A stretch of DNA of 64,000 bases from Corynebacterium jeikeium (GCA_003955985.1 CP033784.1:248001-312000); one strand, 5' to 3'; numbered from the stretch's first letter, positions 8,611-18,140 are shown. Notes: generated from the sequence alone by a model not told the origin. A program made the numbers and translations.

Positions 8611-9258
8611 ATGGATAACCTGTGCAATATCTGCGAACTGATTTCCTCCTTGCCAGCACCGGCTCCGCTGCCGGTACCTGAGTTCAACGTGAACTTCCCG
8701 GAGGGCCCACTGGTTCAGGTCGACTCACTGTTCCCGAACTTCCACTCTCTGACTGAGGGCGGCAACCTGGGTCTGCAGAACGTCGGTGGCGATCAGGACA
8801 ACGCTCTGCAGAACGTTGGCGGCAACCAGGGTCTCCAGAACGCTGGCGGCGATCAGCTGAACGGCGGAGACCAGATTGGCGGCGACAAGCTGGACAAGGG
8901 CGACAAGGTCGGCGGCGACCAGGTTAACGACAAGGGCCAGATTGGTGAGCGTCAGTCCGGTTTCCAGACCGGTGGCCAGGACCAGAGCCTGCAAAACGTC
9001 GGTGGCGACCAGGGTCTGCAGAACGGTGGCCAGGAGCAGGGTCTCCAGACTGGCGGTAAGAACCAGAACGGCCTTCAGACTGGCGGCCAGGAGCAGGGCC
9101 TGCAGACCGGTGGTAAGAACCAGGGTGGCCTCCAGACTGGCGGCCAGGAGCAGGGTGCCCAGACCGGCGGCAACAACCAGGGTGGCCTGCTGGCCGAGGA
9201 CGGTGCGGGTGACAACCTGCCAGTCGACCTGGACCTCACCGGTGCAAAGGCTATCTAA
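8611..9258 (+). CDS. Gly/Gln-rich repeat protein, unknown function
   Basis: A 215-residue hydrophilic protein I do not recognise. Residues 1-48 form a head with Cys5 and Cys8 and a proline-rich LPAPAPLPVPEFNV stretch. Residues about 53-195 are repeats of 9-10 residues of the forms LQNVGGDQG, LQTGGQEQG and LQTGGKNQGG, and the end is acidic with DLDLTGAKAI. There is no signal peptide, membrane segment or sorting signal. The regular LQ-x-GG spacing suggests a repetitive fibrous or solenoid structure. The start has AAAGGA upstream and a strong terminator follows, so it is a single-gene unit. It sits between two insertion sequences. Confidence 0.7.
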   Translation: MDNLCNICELISSLPAPAPLPVPEFNVNFPEGPLVQVDSLFPNFHSLTEGGNLGLQNVGGDQDNALQNVGGNQGLQNAGGDQLNGGDQIGGDKLDKGDKVGGDQVNDKGQIGERQSGFQTGGQDQSLQNVGGDQGLQNGGQEQGLQTGGKNQNGLQTGGQEQGLQTGGKNQGGLQTGGQEQGAQTGGNNQGGLLAEDGAGDNLPVDLDLTGAKAI

Positions 9259-9344
9259 GGCCGTTTAAGCTGACTTAGGCACTGCACTACAATGACACTG
9301 CGCAGCTATTAGCTCTCGCGGCTATTAATACGTAACAGCGCACG

Positions 9345-9386
9345 AGCGCCTTCTCACTCCTTGCGGAGTGGGGAGGCGCTTTTTTG
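9345..9386 (+). terminator. Rho-independent terminator
   Basis: AGCGCCTTCTCACTCC, loop TTGC, then GGAGTGGGGAGGCGCT and a T-run. The stem is about 16 bp with two mismatches. It ends the Gly/Gln-repeat gene transcript. Confidence 0.9.
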
Positions 9387-9408
9387 TGTTTATAGCTGGC
9401 GACGTTGG

Positions 9409-10935
9409 GTCGATCCGAGTTACTGACTGCGTTTATGTCAAAAATGGCCGGTAGGTTCAGGCGGTGAATGCATCACCACTTTCGACCAGGAGAAGTAGTG
9501 AAGCAAACCCGCCGAACGAAATACAGTGCCATCAAACCGATTGCGCTTCAACACATCGCCAACGGGGCATCAGCAAGCGCAGTTGGACGTGAGTTAGGGA
9601 TACCCTCACCAACTGTCAGGCGGTGGGCGCGACAAGCCGGAATTGCGATTCAGCACCAATCGCACTGCCCGAAGGTCTCGATGATGGATAAGCATCGCGT
9701 GATCTACGAGATGCTTATGGCCGGCTCATATAGTGTTGCCGAGATTGCCGCGCAGGCTGGGGTGTGCACAACCACGGTGTATAACCGGCGGGCTAGATTG
9801 ACCACTATGAATACCCGCAGTCGGATAACACCTGGTGATGTATCTCGTGTTGGTACTGGTCGGCGGCTAGGGCTGGCGGAACGCTTAATTATTGCTGATT
9901 GCCTGCGGGCAGGTCATTCGCACCGGCGTATCGCCCAGATAGTCTGTCGTAGTCAATCCACTATCAGTCGTGAAATCGCACGCAACAGCGTCGATGGTAT
10001 CTACGATGCCTATCACGCTGATCAGGCCAGCCGCGGGCGTCTTGCTCGTCCAAAGCCGCGCAAACTCGATGACAATCGATTTTTGCGCGCCCAGGTTGTC
10101 AATCTGCTCAACCGTGGCGCCTCGCCGCGTCAGGCCAGTGGCAGGTTGGCTGCACTGTGGGGTGATAATACGTCCATGACTATTAGCCACGAGTCGATTT
10201 ACCAGGCCCTTTACGTACAAGGGGCAGGCAGCTTGCGCAAAGAACTTGTGTTTGAAAAGTCCTGCCGGACTACCCGGCCAGGGCGTAAACCCCGCTCGCT
10301 TCTCGCAGGGGTGCCCAAGCCACGTGGAAAACGCTGGACTCATGATGCCAATATTTCACTTCGCCCAGCCGAAGCCAATGATCGTGCGGTACCCGGTCAT
10401 TGGGAAGGCGATTTGATTATTGGCGCAGATGGCACCAGTGCTTTAGCGACATTGGTGGAACGCCGCAGCAGGTTTGTGCTGCTCGGCAGACTCGGCACTG
10501 ACCATACTGCCGCCAGTGTCAATGAGGTGATGGTACGGATGATTCGTCGGCTCAAAGAGTCGATGGACACCACGATTTCGACGTTGACCTGGGATCAGGG
10601 AGTGGAGTTTGCCAAACACACCGAGTTTTCTGTCGCGGAGAATATCCAGGTGTTTTTCGCCGATCCGCATTCGCCGTGGCAGCGAGGTAGCAATGAGCGG
10701 ATGAACCGGGATATCCGGTTTTATTTCCCCCAAAGGCACCAACTTTACCGATGTCACCGACCAAGAGGTCGCCGAGGCGGAAGCATTGCTGAATAACCGG
10801 CCACGGGTAGTGCTCGACGGGTTAACTCCCCGGGAGGTAATCTCTGGTGTTATCCATGATGCAATGACCGCCTGACCCTACCGCCCGAAAAATGTCCTGA
10901 AAGCGTCATAAACTCGCACAGTTTCACATTTGCAG
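9409..10935 (+). mobile_element. IS30-family insertion sequence
   Basis: The left end carries AGTTACTGACTGCGTTTATG (9418-9437). The right end (10898-10935), read inverted, carries a related GAAACTGTGCGAGTTTATGA. The inside is one transposase gene on the plus strand. The outer limits are approximate: the same left end, right end and left flank GTCGATCC recur in remnants at 41933-42067, which helped define them. Confidence 0.8.
9498..10875 (+). pseudogene. IS30-family transposase, frameshifted near the C-terminus
   Basis: The GTG at 9498 has AGGAG five bases upstream and is preferred to the ATG at 9468. Early HTH segments (NGASASAVGRELGIPSPT, then AERLIIADCLRAGHSHRRIA) are followed by a DDE core with HWEGDLIIGADG and a Glu in SPWQRGSNERMN. 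The family ending continues only if one C is removed from the CCCCC at 10727-10731. The restored frame then reads FYFPKGTNFTDVTDQEV and ends with TGA at 10873-10875; as written, translation ends at 10796 with an unrelated tail. Loss of the last 50 residues probably disables it, unless the run is a sequencing slip. Confidence 0.8.
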
Positions 10936-11633
10936 TCCCCTATTCAGTCGCGTTTTACATAACGTGATCTGTTGGAATGCCGTGAATCAGACCCATTTTT
11001 GTCTATTAACCGCGGATGGAGAGGTTGGGGCGGAGAGGCGATTATTTATGCAGCCGCAATTAGCACACAATTATGTGGCTTATTAAATGATGTCCGGGGA
11101 TTCTTTTGTAAATAGTCTTGAGACATCATTTTTGCTCTTAGAGATTTATTGGCTTGCATTTTCATTAGGTGGGGGTGGGGTGTCATTTGTGCCGTAACTC
11201 ACAATTATGAAAATCGTGACATGGGAGACATTCTAACCCAAATTAATGGGCGGGGATTCATTGAAAAAACTTCATATGCGCAGGTTAATCGTGATTTTAT
11301 GGGTTGAATGGCTAGGTGTCGTGGCGAAAGGTGGAACTTCGGCATGTGTGTGGTGTCCAAATGTCCACCCCAGAAAAAATATGCAAACAACAATTATTGA
11401 CATTGAAATAAAAGACAATAGGGGTGGCAATTAAATGGCTCAACAAACATAAAATGTATTTGTTATATTCGGGGACGGCCAACGCTATAAATGAGAATTA
11501 GAAGGCGATGTCAACTGGGCTACCTGTGATGGGGGCTGGAGACGCTTATGCGTGGTCATTGATTGTTAATTGAAGGCTGGAAAGGTAGCGAAAGGTGTAT
11601 AACGCACTGAAATCGAAGGAAGGGGGAGGGCTC
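10936..11633. other. AT-rich upstream region of the adhesin gene
   Basis: About 700 bases, visibly richer in A/T than the surrounding genes, with no credible coding frame. A TTGACA at 11397-11402 and the TATAAA-like ACGCTATAAATGAG near 11484 are possible promoter parts, but spacing is not convincing. AGGGGGAGGG sits just before the adhesin ATG at 11634. Confidence 0.5.
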
Positions 11634-14528
11634 ATGTTCGGTCGTTTTACAAACGAGAAGCGCTGGTTGGCGCTTTTTAGCTTCGTGGCTGTGCTCGCTC
11701 TTTTCTTCGCTAAATCTCCAATAATTGCGCATGCGCAGGAGGCAGAAGACACTGGCGAAACCCTGACGATCCAGAAGATTTTGAGTGTTCCTGGAACAGT
11801 TAAGGGTGTTGAAGCCAATGGAAATGTCCGTGATTTTGGGCCACTCATTGCGGCATTTGACGAGGCGGCAACTCCATTTGGTAGCCACAAAATGGGTTAC
11901 TGCATTGAGGCCAGCGTCGCCGGTGATCTTTATGACACCGGTCGTGTACAGAACTTCAGTCAGTTCTCGCGCAGTACAGATACCAATAACAAGCTGCGGA
12001 ACGACTTTGACCGATACCGGAAGCTCAACTGGATTGCGCACCACGGTTCTCCAGCTGTTGGTTTGGATGAACTGGGGAAGGCGGCTGGAGTTAAAGGACG
12101 TCTGAAAGTGCTGGACGCCAATAACGCAACTCAATTCGCTCTGTGGCACTTCTCCGATGGCATTGACTTCTCCCAGGGCATTCACAACCCATCGACGAAG
12201 GCTGTCTACGACTACCTCACTGGTCCGGCTAACGTCGGTCAGGGCACTGTCGATGGCACGAACCGCACTGGCTACATTTTCAACAATGGTAAGAAACAAG
12301 ACATCATTGTGATTGACAATGTCACTCCGTCTTCCGGTGAAGTTCCGGCAGAGCCGACGAAGCCGTCTGAACCGGAGCAGCCAACCGAACCGGAAAAGCC
12401 GACTACTCCGACCACGCCTGCGGAGACCACGACCCCGTCCGAGTCGACCAAGCCGTCCGAGCCGGAGAAGCCGACCACGCGTAAGCCGTCGATCTCCACT
12501 CAGGCTCGCCTGAACGGCAACAAGATTGTTGCGGGCGCTGTGGTTAAGGACATCGTGAAGTTCACCGACCTGGTTCCGGGTAAGAACTACCGCCTGGACG
12601 CCACCCTGGTGGACAAGACCAATGCTGATCGCATCCTGGGTACCGGCAGCGTGGAATTCACTCCGGAGACCTCTTCGGGTGAGCAGGCTGTCATGATTAC
12701 CGTCTCCGATGATGTAGATGAGCCGGTTTCCGCTGCTGTTGCATTCGAAAAGCTGACCTCGACAGAGGTCACCGCCGATGGCCAGGACAACACCGATGGT
12801 CAGCGGGTAGAAATCGCTACCCACGAGGACATCAACGACGCAGCTCAGACCGTTCACGGCGAAAAGCCGGATCAGCCGTCGGCCTCCGAAGAGACCCCGA
12901 CGAGCGAAGAGACGACCGAGGAGACGACCGAAGAGACAACGGAGCCGTCGTCCAGCGAGACCACTACTTCTGAGACCAGTGAGTCTGAGACTCCGACGAC
13001 GTCGGAAAGCGAAGAGCAGCCGAGCTCGTCGCCGACTACTCCTAACACCTCCGAGTCCACGAAGCCGGCCGCTCCGACGGAACCGACCGAGCCGACTGAC
13101 AGCACTGAGTCGCAGACCACGGAACCGACCGAGCCGACTGAGACTACCGAACCGTCTAAGCCGAGCGAGCCAGCTGATACGCCGCTGGAGCCGGAGCTGC
13201 GCACGGTAGCCGAGCTTCAGGGCAACCGCATTGAGGCTAATGCCAAGGTCGTCGACACCGTACATTTCGAGGGTCTGGTCCCTGGTAAGAACTACACCCT
13301 CTCCGGTGAACTGGTTAACAAGGCTGATGGCTCTGTGATTGGTCATGGCGAGGCGACGTTCAAGCCGACGTCGGCAAGCGGTACTGTGACTGTCACTCTT
13401 GAGGTGTCTGACTCTGTTAAGACTCCTGTTGCCGAGGCTGTCGTGTTCGAGCACCTGACCTCTGATGAGGTTGACTCGACTGGTAAGGAAAGCGCTGGTC
13501 AGGTCAATGAGATCGCTGACCACGCAGATATCAACGACGCTAGCCAGACCGTGACCGGCGACGTTCCGGAGAAGCCGGAAGACACCCCGACTGAGGAAAG
13601 CGAAACTCCGTCCGAGGAGACGATCGCACCGGAGACCAGCTCGACTGAGCCGACCACGTCCACGGTTCCGGCAACGCCGAGCGACGATGAGCCGTCCGAG
13701 CAGCCGGAGACGACACAGCCGGAAGAGCCGTCTGAGACGACAACTCCGTCTACGTCCGAGTCCGAAAAGCCGAGCAAGCCGACCAAGCCGACGAAGCCTG
13801 CCCAGCCGGAAAAGCCGAGCAAGCCGATCAAGCCTGCCCAGCCGGAAAAGCCGAGCAAGCCGAACCACCCGAGCACCCCAGCGCAGTCTGAGGACAACCC
13901 AGCCATCACGACTACTGCCGGTATTGCCGGCAAGGCTCTGGTTGAAAAGGGTGCTGTCGTCATCGACACCGTGCACTTCACTGGCCTGAAGCCGGGCACG
14001 AAGTACACGTTGACCGGTGAGCTGATGTGCAAGGAGACGGGCAAGTCCACTGGCGCTAGGAGCCGCCTGCACTTTGTGCCGACGGCATCCGCAGGCACGG
14101 TTGATGTCCCGATCATCATCACTGACGGCGACTGCGCTTCCCAGGTTGTCTTCGAGACTCTGACCGATGCCAATGGCAAGGAAGTTGCTGTTCACAAGGA
14201 CATCAACTCTGCGGAGCAGACTGTCACGAACGGCAAGACCCCAGAGAACACGCCATCTGAGCAGCCGAAGGATGAGGGCGAGCAGAACACGCCTAACGAC
14301 GATTCCTCTGCACCTACCAGCGAAGCTGCTACCCCGACCACTGTGATTAATCAGCACTCGGAGCAGAACAACACCAACGTCACCATCATCGGTGGCACTG
14401 GCCAGGACAAGCAGAAGAACCACGGAAAGCCGTTGGCTCCGAACTCGGAACGACGTGCAATTAGTTCGGTTCCGTCTGGCCCGACTGGTTTGGCTACTCA
14501 CGCTCTGCCGACGGTAGCCACGAACTAA
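11634..14528 (+). CDS. Thioester-domain (TED) surface adhesin with three T-Q ester (VaFE) repeats
   Basis: A 964-residue exported protein. A signal peptide ends near AHAQ (residue 35). Residues about 60-220 form a thioester domain with the paired motifs YCIE (Cys90) and TQFALW (Gln167), the Cys-Gln cross-link that binds host amines covalently in Gram-positive adhesins. Three stalk domains of the T-Q ester/VaFE type follow, each with an xDTVxF start and a QTV end: Ile307/Gln405, Thr542/Gln638 and Thr779/Gln862. They are separated by long Pro/Thr/Glu/Ser linkers. The first repeat has Ile where the bond-forming Thr should be. The protein ends LATHALPTVATN, with no LPxTG, membrane helix or basic tail. 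A class F sortase follows 9 bases later. The ATG at 11634 has GGGAGG upstream; a GTG at 11595 is a weaker alternative. Confidence 0.88.
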   Translation: MFGRFTNEKRWLALFSFVAVLALFFAKSPIIAHAQEAEDTGETLTIQKILSVPGTVKGVEANGNVRDFGPLIAAFDEAATPFGSHKMGYCIEASVAGDLYDTGRVQNFSQFSRSTDTNNKLRNDFDRYRKLNWIAHHGSPAVGLDELGKAAGVKGRLKVLDANNATQFALWHFSDGIDFSQGIHNPSTKAVYDYLTGPANVGQGTVDGTNRTGYIFNNGKKQDIIVIDNVTPSSGEVPAEPTKPSEPEQPTEPEKPTTPTTPAETTTPSESTKPSEPEKPTTRKPSISTQARLNGNKIVAGAVVKDIVKFTDLVPGKNYRLDATLVDKTNADRILGTGSVEFTPETSSGEQAVMITVSDDVDEPVSAAVAFEKLTSTEVTADGQDNTDGQRVEIATHEDINDAAQTVHGEKPDQPSASEETPTSEETTEETTEETTEPSSSETTTSETSESETPTTSESEEQPSSSPTTPNTSESTKPAAPTEPTEPTDSTESQTTEPTEPTETTEPSKPSEPADTPLEPELRTVAELQGNRIEANAKVVDTVHFEGLVPGKNYTLSGELVNKADGSVIGHGEATFKPTSASGTVTVTLEVSDSVKTPVAEAVVFEHLTSDEVDSTGKESAGQVNEIADHADINDASQTVTGDVPEKPEDTPTEESETPSEETIAPETSSTEPTTSTVPATPSDDEPSEQPETTQPEEPSETTTPSTSESEKPSKPTKPTKPAQPEKPSKPIKPAQPEKPSKPNHPSTPAQSEDNPAITTTAGIAGKALVEKGAVVIDTVHFTGLKPGTKYTLTGELMCKETGKSTGARSRLHFVPTASAGTVDVPIIITDGDCASQVVFETLTDANGKEVAVHKDINSAEQTVTNGKTPENTPSEQPKDEGEQNTPNDDSSAPTSEAATPTTVINQHSEQNNTNVTIIGGTGQDKQKNHGKPLAPNSERRAISSVPSGPTGLATHALPTVATN

Positions 14529-14537
14529 GGAGATTCC

Positions 14538-15293
14538 ATGACTGATCAGTTTGGCTCGGACGAGACCGGCAAGGAACCTGGAAACGCACCAGGATTCGAA
14601 CCGGAAACCGAAACTGGCGCACTCGGCCATGTTGATGCGTTTGGCCAGGACGAAGATCAGGCCGATGGCCAAGTCGAAGACCTGCAGGACGTGCCTTGGT
14701 GGAAGCAGCCACGGGTGTATATCGCCGCTATCGCATTAATCGGCGTTATCGCTCTGCTGGTGATTGCCCAACTGAACCGCAATGATTCGGCGCTCGAAGG
14801 TGCGCAGGAGAATCTTCCTACTCCAGCACAGGGTTCTCGGGGAGCTGTGCACGAGATGGAGATGCTCATTGATGGTAAGTCGGCTCCGATTGATTTCGTT
14901 CAGCTGACTGATCAGGGATCTCTGATTCCTCCGACCGATGTTTCTCGCCTGGGCTGGTATTCCGCCTCAGCGATTCCCGGTGAGAAAGGTGCTGCTGGAT
15001 CGTCCGTCATTACTGGTCACGTCAATGAGGTGGATCAGGGTGATGGTTACGCTGCACGTTTCGCTGACTTGAAGGCTGGTGACACTGTCACGGTGAAGGT
15101 GGATGGCGAAAGCCGAGACTTCACCGTCAGCAAGGATCCGATCCAGGTGGTCAAGGGCGCTCAGATGCCTGAGGTCGTCAACGATGCAGTTGGTGAGAAC
15201 CGCTTGGTCCTCATTACCTGTGGAGGCGAGTTCGTCGGCGGCACTTTGGGTTACGCCGACAACATCATCGTCGAGGCCACTCCAGTGCGCTAA
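14538..15293 (+). CDS. Class F sortase
   Basis: A 251-residue membrane-anchored cysteine transpeptidase. A 60-residue acidic cytoplasmic stretch precedes one membrane segment (about residues 57-75), and the sortase barrel lies outside. The catalytic histidine is in ITGHVN (His161) and the cysteine in LITCGGEF (Cys228), the TCGG form typical of actinobacterial class F. The third catalytic residue, normally an Arg in the closing YxDN strand region, reads YADN here, so the Arg is either elsewhere or missing. AAGGAG precedes the ATG, and it is coupled to the adhesin gene. The adhesin itself lacks a sorting signal, so the substrate is unclear. Confidence 0.85.
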   Translation: MTDQFGSDETGKEPGNAPGFEPETETGALGHVDAFGQDEDQADGQVEDLQDVPWWKQPRVYIAAIALIGVIALLVIAQLNRNDSALEGAQENLPTPAQGSRGAVHEMEMLIDGKSAPIDFVQLTDQGSLIPPTDVSRLGWYSASAIPGEKGAAGSSVITGHVNEVDQGDGYAARFADLKAGDTVTVKVDGESRDFTVSKDPIQVVKGAQMPEVVNDAVGENRLVLITCGGEFVGGTLGYADNIIVEATPVR

Positions 15294-15468
15294 TCCAGTG
15301 CGCTAGATCAGAGCACTAGGGCGCTGGGGCTCAGCCTCAACTAGTTGACCAATTTCATTGGCTGTGGCTGTTGAACGCCGTCGAACAACGGCGGCGCCGA
15401 CAGTCACAGAAAAACACAGAACAAATCTGCAGAAACCCTGCAGAAACACAGAAGATAAGGAAGTACCT

Positions 15469-15828
15469 ATGAGCATGTTGAAGAAAATCGGTGTCTGGGG
15501 TGTGGGCGCACTCGTGCTTGCCGCTCCGGTTGCCACTGCCGCACAGGCAGTAGCTGCACCTGCAAACTCTGCTGACACTGCAGTTGTCGCTCCGGGCAAG
15601 GGTGGGTTCCTCCACTCGGGCAAGCTAGCCGTCAACCGCTACGTCTTCGAGCTTGAGCACCGCGATGGCAAGGACTACGTCAACATCACCTTCACCGGCG
15701 ATCACAGCGCTGACGTGCAGATCATGCCGGATGGCATGACCCCTGAGGGCAAGAAGAAGGTCGACCAGATTGGTGACGTCCTCAAGCTCAACGGCTACAA
15801 CGATGTTCACTACTGGGCGGTTCTCTAA
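15469..15828 (+). CDS. Small secreted protein, unknown function
   Basis: A 119-residue protein with a signal peptide: basic SMLKK, a hydrophobic VGALVLAAP core and a likely cleavage after AQAVAA near residue 31. The mature part of about 88 residues is mixed charge (RYVFELEHRDGKDYVNITF) and lacks cysteines, anchors and repeats. I do not recognise the fold. The ATG at 15469 has AAGGA about 8 bases upstream; longer in-frame readings upstream lack a signal sequence. It follows the class F sortase by 175 bases and precedes the pilus operon, so a role at the envelope is plausible but unproven. Confidence 0.65.
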   Translation: MSMLKKIGVWGVGALVLAAPVATAAQAVAAPANSADTAVVAPGKGGFLHSGKLAVNRYVFELEHRDGKDYVNITFTGDHSADVQIMPDGMTPEGKKKVDQIGDVLKLNGYNDVHYWAVL

Positions 15829-16510
15829 ACGTCCCCTGTGACGCCGAAGCGCGCCCCGTGTCGCTTACTGTCTCTGTGCTTTTACAGGTCCTAGCACAAG
15901 GCGGTGGGTCGCGGGGCGTTTCTTGGTTTTTTGATGGTGTCCTTTTGCTTTCGCTTGACGACGTTGTCGTGACAGCAAATACGAGAAGGTTGATGAGCCC
16001 TCATTTGCCCGGCGTGCGCTGCGACGATAGCGGTAGGGGGTAAAAGCTATTGATACAAACCAACTGGTTAGCCCTGATTGGGGGGAGGGGGATAAATCGC
16101 GGAAATCTTTACGCTTTTTTGGGTGAATGAGCAAAAGCCCGTCGCGAACAGTGCAAAGAGCTATCGCGGAGGTAGTACGAAGTGTGAATGCGAAGGGTTT
16201 TCATGCCTAGGTGTCGCGGCCCGTTCTCCTTGGGGGTATCGGCCAGATGCTTAAGCGGTTAAGTTATTTATAAGCGGTTCACTGAGCGCTGTTAACCGAG
16301 CAAGCAATGAGCTTGAGCTGCAATGTTTATACATTCAAACATTAAAGTTCATAACGCTTAGGCTTAAAAGGTTAGACAGACTGGTCTTTTTCTTAAGGAA
16401 AATCTCAGTTTTGGCAAGTCGGGGAACGTTGGTGTCGCCGTCTGGAGTGAATCGCGAGACGTATTGAAGCGTGTCGCTTCATTTTGGACTTCTGTAAAGG
16501 ACCTGTTTTC
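15829..16510. other. Gap before the pilus operon
   Basis: About 680 bases without a convincing gene. CGCCCCG near 15853 and CGGGGCG near 15913, followed by TTTCTTGGTTTTTT, could form a long-looped terminator for the small secreted gene. From about 16240 the sequence becomes AT-rich (GTTTATACATTCAAAC) and presumably carries the pilus promoter; no box is clear enough to place. Confidence 0.5.
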
Positions 16511-18121
16511 GTGAATAAGTTCTCCCGTACCGCCCGCTCGGTAACTTTCGCTGCCATCGTCGGTCTGTCGATGGGTGTCTCCGCCCCGGCTGCAATCGCT
16601 CAGGACACTTCCATCAACCAGGCTGCCGGGGACTCCCCACTGGTGAATAAGAACGCCAAGGGCTCGCTCACCATTCACAAGTTCGGTAACCCGACCAGCG
16701 AAGGCCAGCCGTCTGGTACCGAAGCTGATGTCGAGGACGTTAAGGCCAACGGTGGTAAGGTGCTTGAGGGTGTCGGCTTTACCGTCTACAAGATCAACAA
16801 GACTGCAGATGGCGCTACCCCCATCGATGTCACCACCAACGAGGGTCTGCTGGCTGCTTCGAAGCTGAAGGCTGAAGACTTCTCCCAGGGCGCACAGCTG
16901 AAGGACGGCCTCCCGGCTGGAGTCCTCACCGAGGTCGCATCCGGTAAGACCGGCCCAGACGGCAAGTGGGTCGTTTCCCAGAATCTTGACCTCGGTGCTT
17001 ACCTGGTTGTTGAGACCGGTCCGAAGGAAGGCTACGACCCGGCTGTTCCGTTCATCGCTTTCGTTCCGATGACCGCGGATAACGGTGGGGATAACCAGGG
17101 CACTAGCTGGAACTACGATGTCCACGCGTTCCCGAAGAACTACAAGGACGAAGAGCCGACCAAGACCGTCAAGGACAAGGACCAGAACGCTGGTGATAAG
17201 AACCTTGTCTACACCGTCACAGGTACTGCTCGCCAGCTGAAGCCGAACACGGAGCGCACCCAGTTCCAGATCACTGACCAGATTGACCCGAAGCTGGAAA
17301 TCACCGACGTGAAGGTGACGGTCGCTGGCCAGGAGATCCAGCCGACGCAGGATGTTGATGGGAAGTTCTTCGAGGGCAACAAGGTCGACGTCGCCCTGAA
17401 GCCAGAAGTTGCAAATACTCTCAAGGCCGGTGACAAGGTCGTCGTTACCATCACCACCAAGCTGAAGCCTGAGTTCGCGAAGGATACCGATATCGCGCCG
17501 AACAAGGCTCTGGTCTTCCAGAACAACCCGGATGGTACCGAAAACTCCACTCCGAAGGAGACTCCGGAGGTCAAGACCTACTGGGGTGGCCTGCAGTTCA
17601 AGAAGGTCGATGGCAACCGCAAGGGTCTGGAAGGCGCCGAGTTCCAGATTGTCCGCCAGGAGGCTGGCAAGCAGTGCTCCGAAATTGACACCACCAAGAA
17701 GGATTCCTGGACTCCGGTAAACGGTCAGCAGGGCGGCGAAATTAAGACCACCTTCGTCTCTGGCCAGGACGGTATCGTCAAGATTACCGGTCTTCACGTC
17801 AACGACTTCGAAGACAATGCTGAGGTTGCCGCTGATGACCAGTCCCACTACTGCCTGATTGAGACCAAGGCTCCGAAGGGCAAGGAGCTGCTGCCGGAGG
17901 CACTCGAGTTCAAGCTGGTTGCTACCTCGACTGACCCGGAGCGCGTCTACAAGCTGGCTTCCGTCCAGGTCGGCGCTAACCCGGGTGAGGTCGTTAACTC
18001 CGACGACACTACCCCGAACCTGCCGATGACCGGTGGTGCCGGTATTGGCATCCTGGCTGCTATCGGTGCAGCTATCGTCGCAGCTGGTGCATGGTTCGCC
18101 CGCCGCGGTTCCAAGAACTAA
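16511..18121 (+). CDS. Sortase-assembled major (backbone) pilin, SpaA type
   Basis: A 536-residue precursor. A signal peptide ends near AIAQ, and the pilin lysine lies in VHAFPKN (Lys209). Cna-B-like domains follow, with an E-box YCLIETKAPKG (Glu451) that supports internal isopeptide bonds. A sorting signal LPMTGG (Leu504) precedes a hydrophobic helix and an RRGSKN tail. The class C sortase joins the Thr of one subunit to Lys209 of the next to form the shaft. Start choice: GTG at 16511 with AAAGGA nine bases upstream, because the signal peptide begins there. Two hairpins separate this gene from the sortase gene. Confidence 0.93.
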   Translation: MNKFSRTARSVTFAAIVGLSMGVSAPAAIAQDTSINQAAGDSPLVNKNAKGSLTIHKFGNPTSEGQPSGTEADVEDVKANGGKVLEGVGFTVYKINKTADGATPIDVTTNEGLLAASKLKAEDFSQGAQLKDGLPAGVLTEVASGKTGPDGKWVVSQNLDLGAYLVVETGPKEGYDPAVPFIAFVPMTADNGGDNQGTSWNYDVHAFPKNYKDEEPTKTVKDKDQNAGDKNLVYTVTGTARQLKPNTERTQFQITDQIDPKLEITDVKVTVAGQEIQPTQDVDGKFFEGNKVDVALKPEVANTLKAGDKVVVTITTKLKPEFAKDTDIAPNKALVFQNNPDGTENSTPKETPEVKTYWGGLQFKKVDGNRKGLEGAEFQIVRQEAGKQCSEIDTTKKDSWTPVNGQQGGEIKTTFVSGQDGIVKITGLHVNDFEDNAEVAADDQSHYCLIETKAPKGKELLPEALEFKLVATSTDPERVYKLASVQVGANPGEVVNSDDTTPNLPMTGGAGIGILAAIGAAIVAAGAWFARRGSKN

Positions 18122-18140
18122 ACCCGAGTAAAGGCTCGGT

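Noticed and set aside
8760-9190. Regular repeats considered as a CRISPR array
   Set aside because: They lie in one open reading frame, units are 27-30 bases without unique spacers, and no cas gene is near.
11246-11434. 62-residue frame upstream of the adhesin
   Set aside because: No ribosome site, unusual composition (Trp/Cys rich) and location in a non-coding AT-rich region.
11556-14672. A 1038-residue open frame antisense to the TED adhesin
   Set aside because: It mirrors the adhesin's repeated Pro/Thr/Glu codons, is full of Arg/Leu/Gly low complexity and has no ribosome site or family; the sense frame has clear domains.
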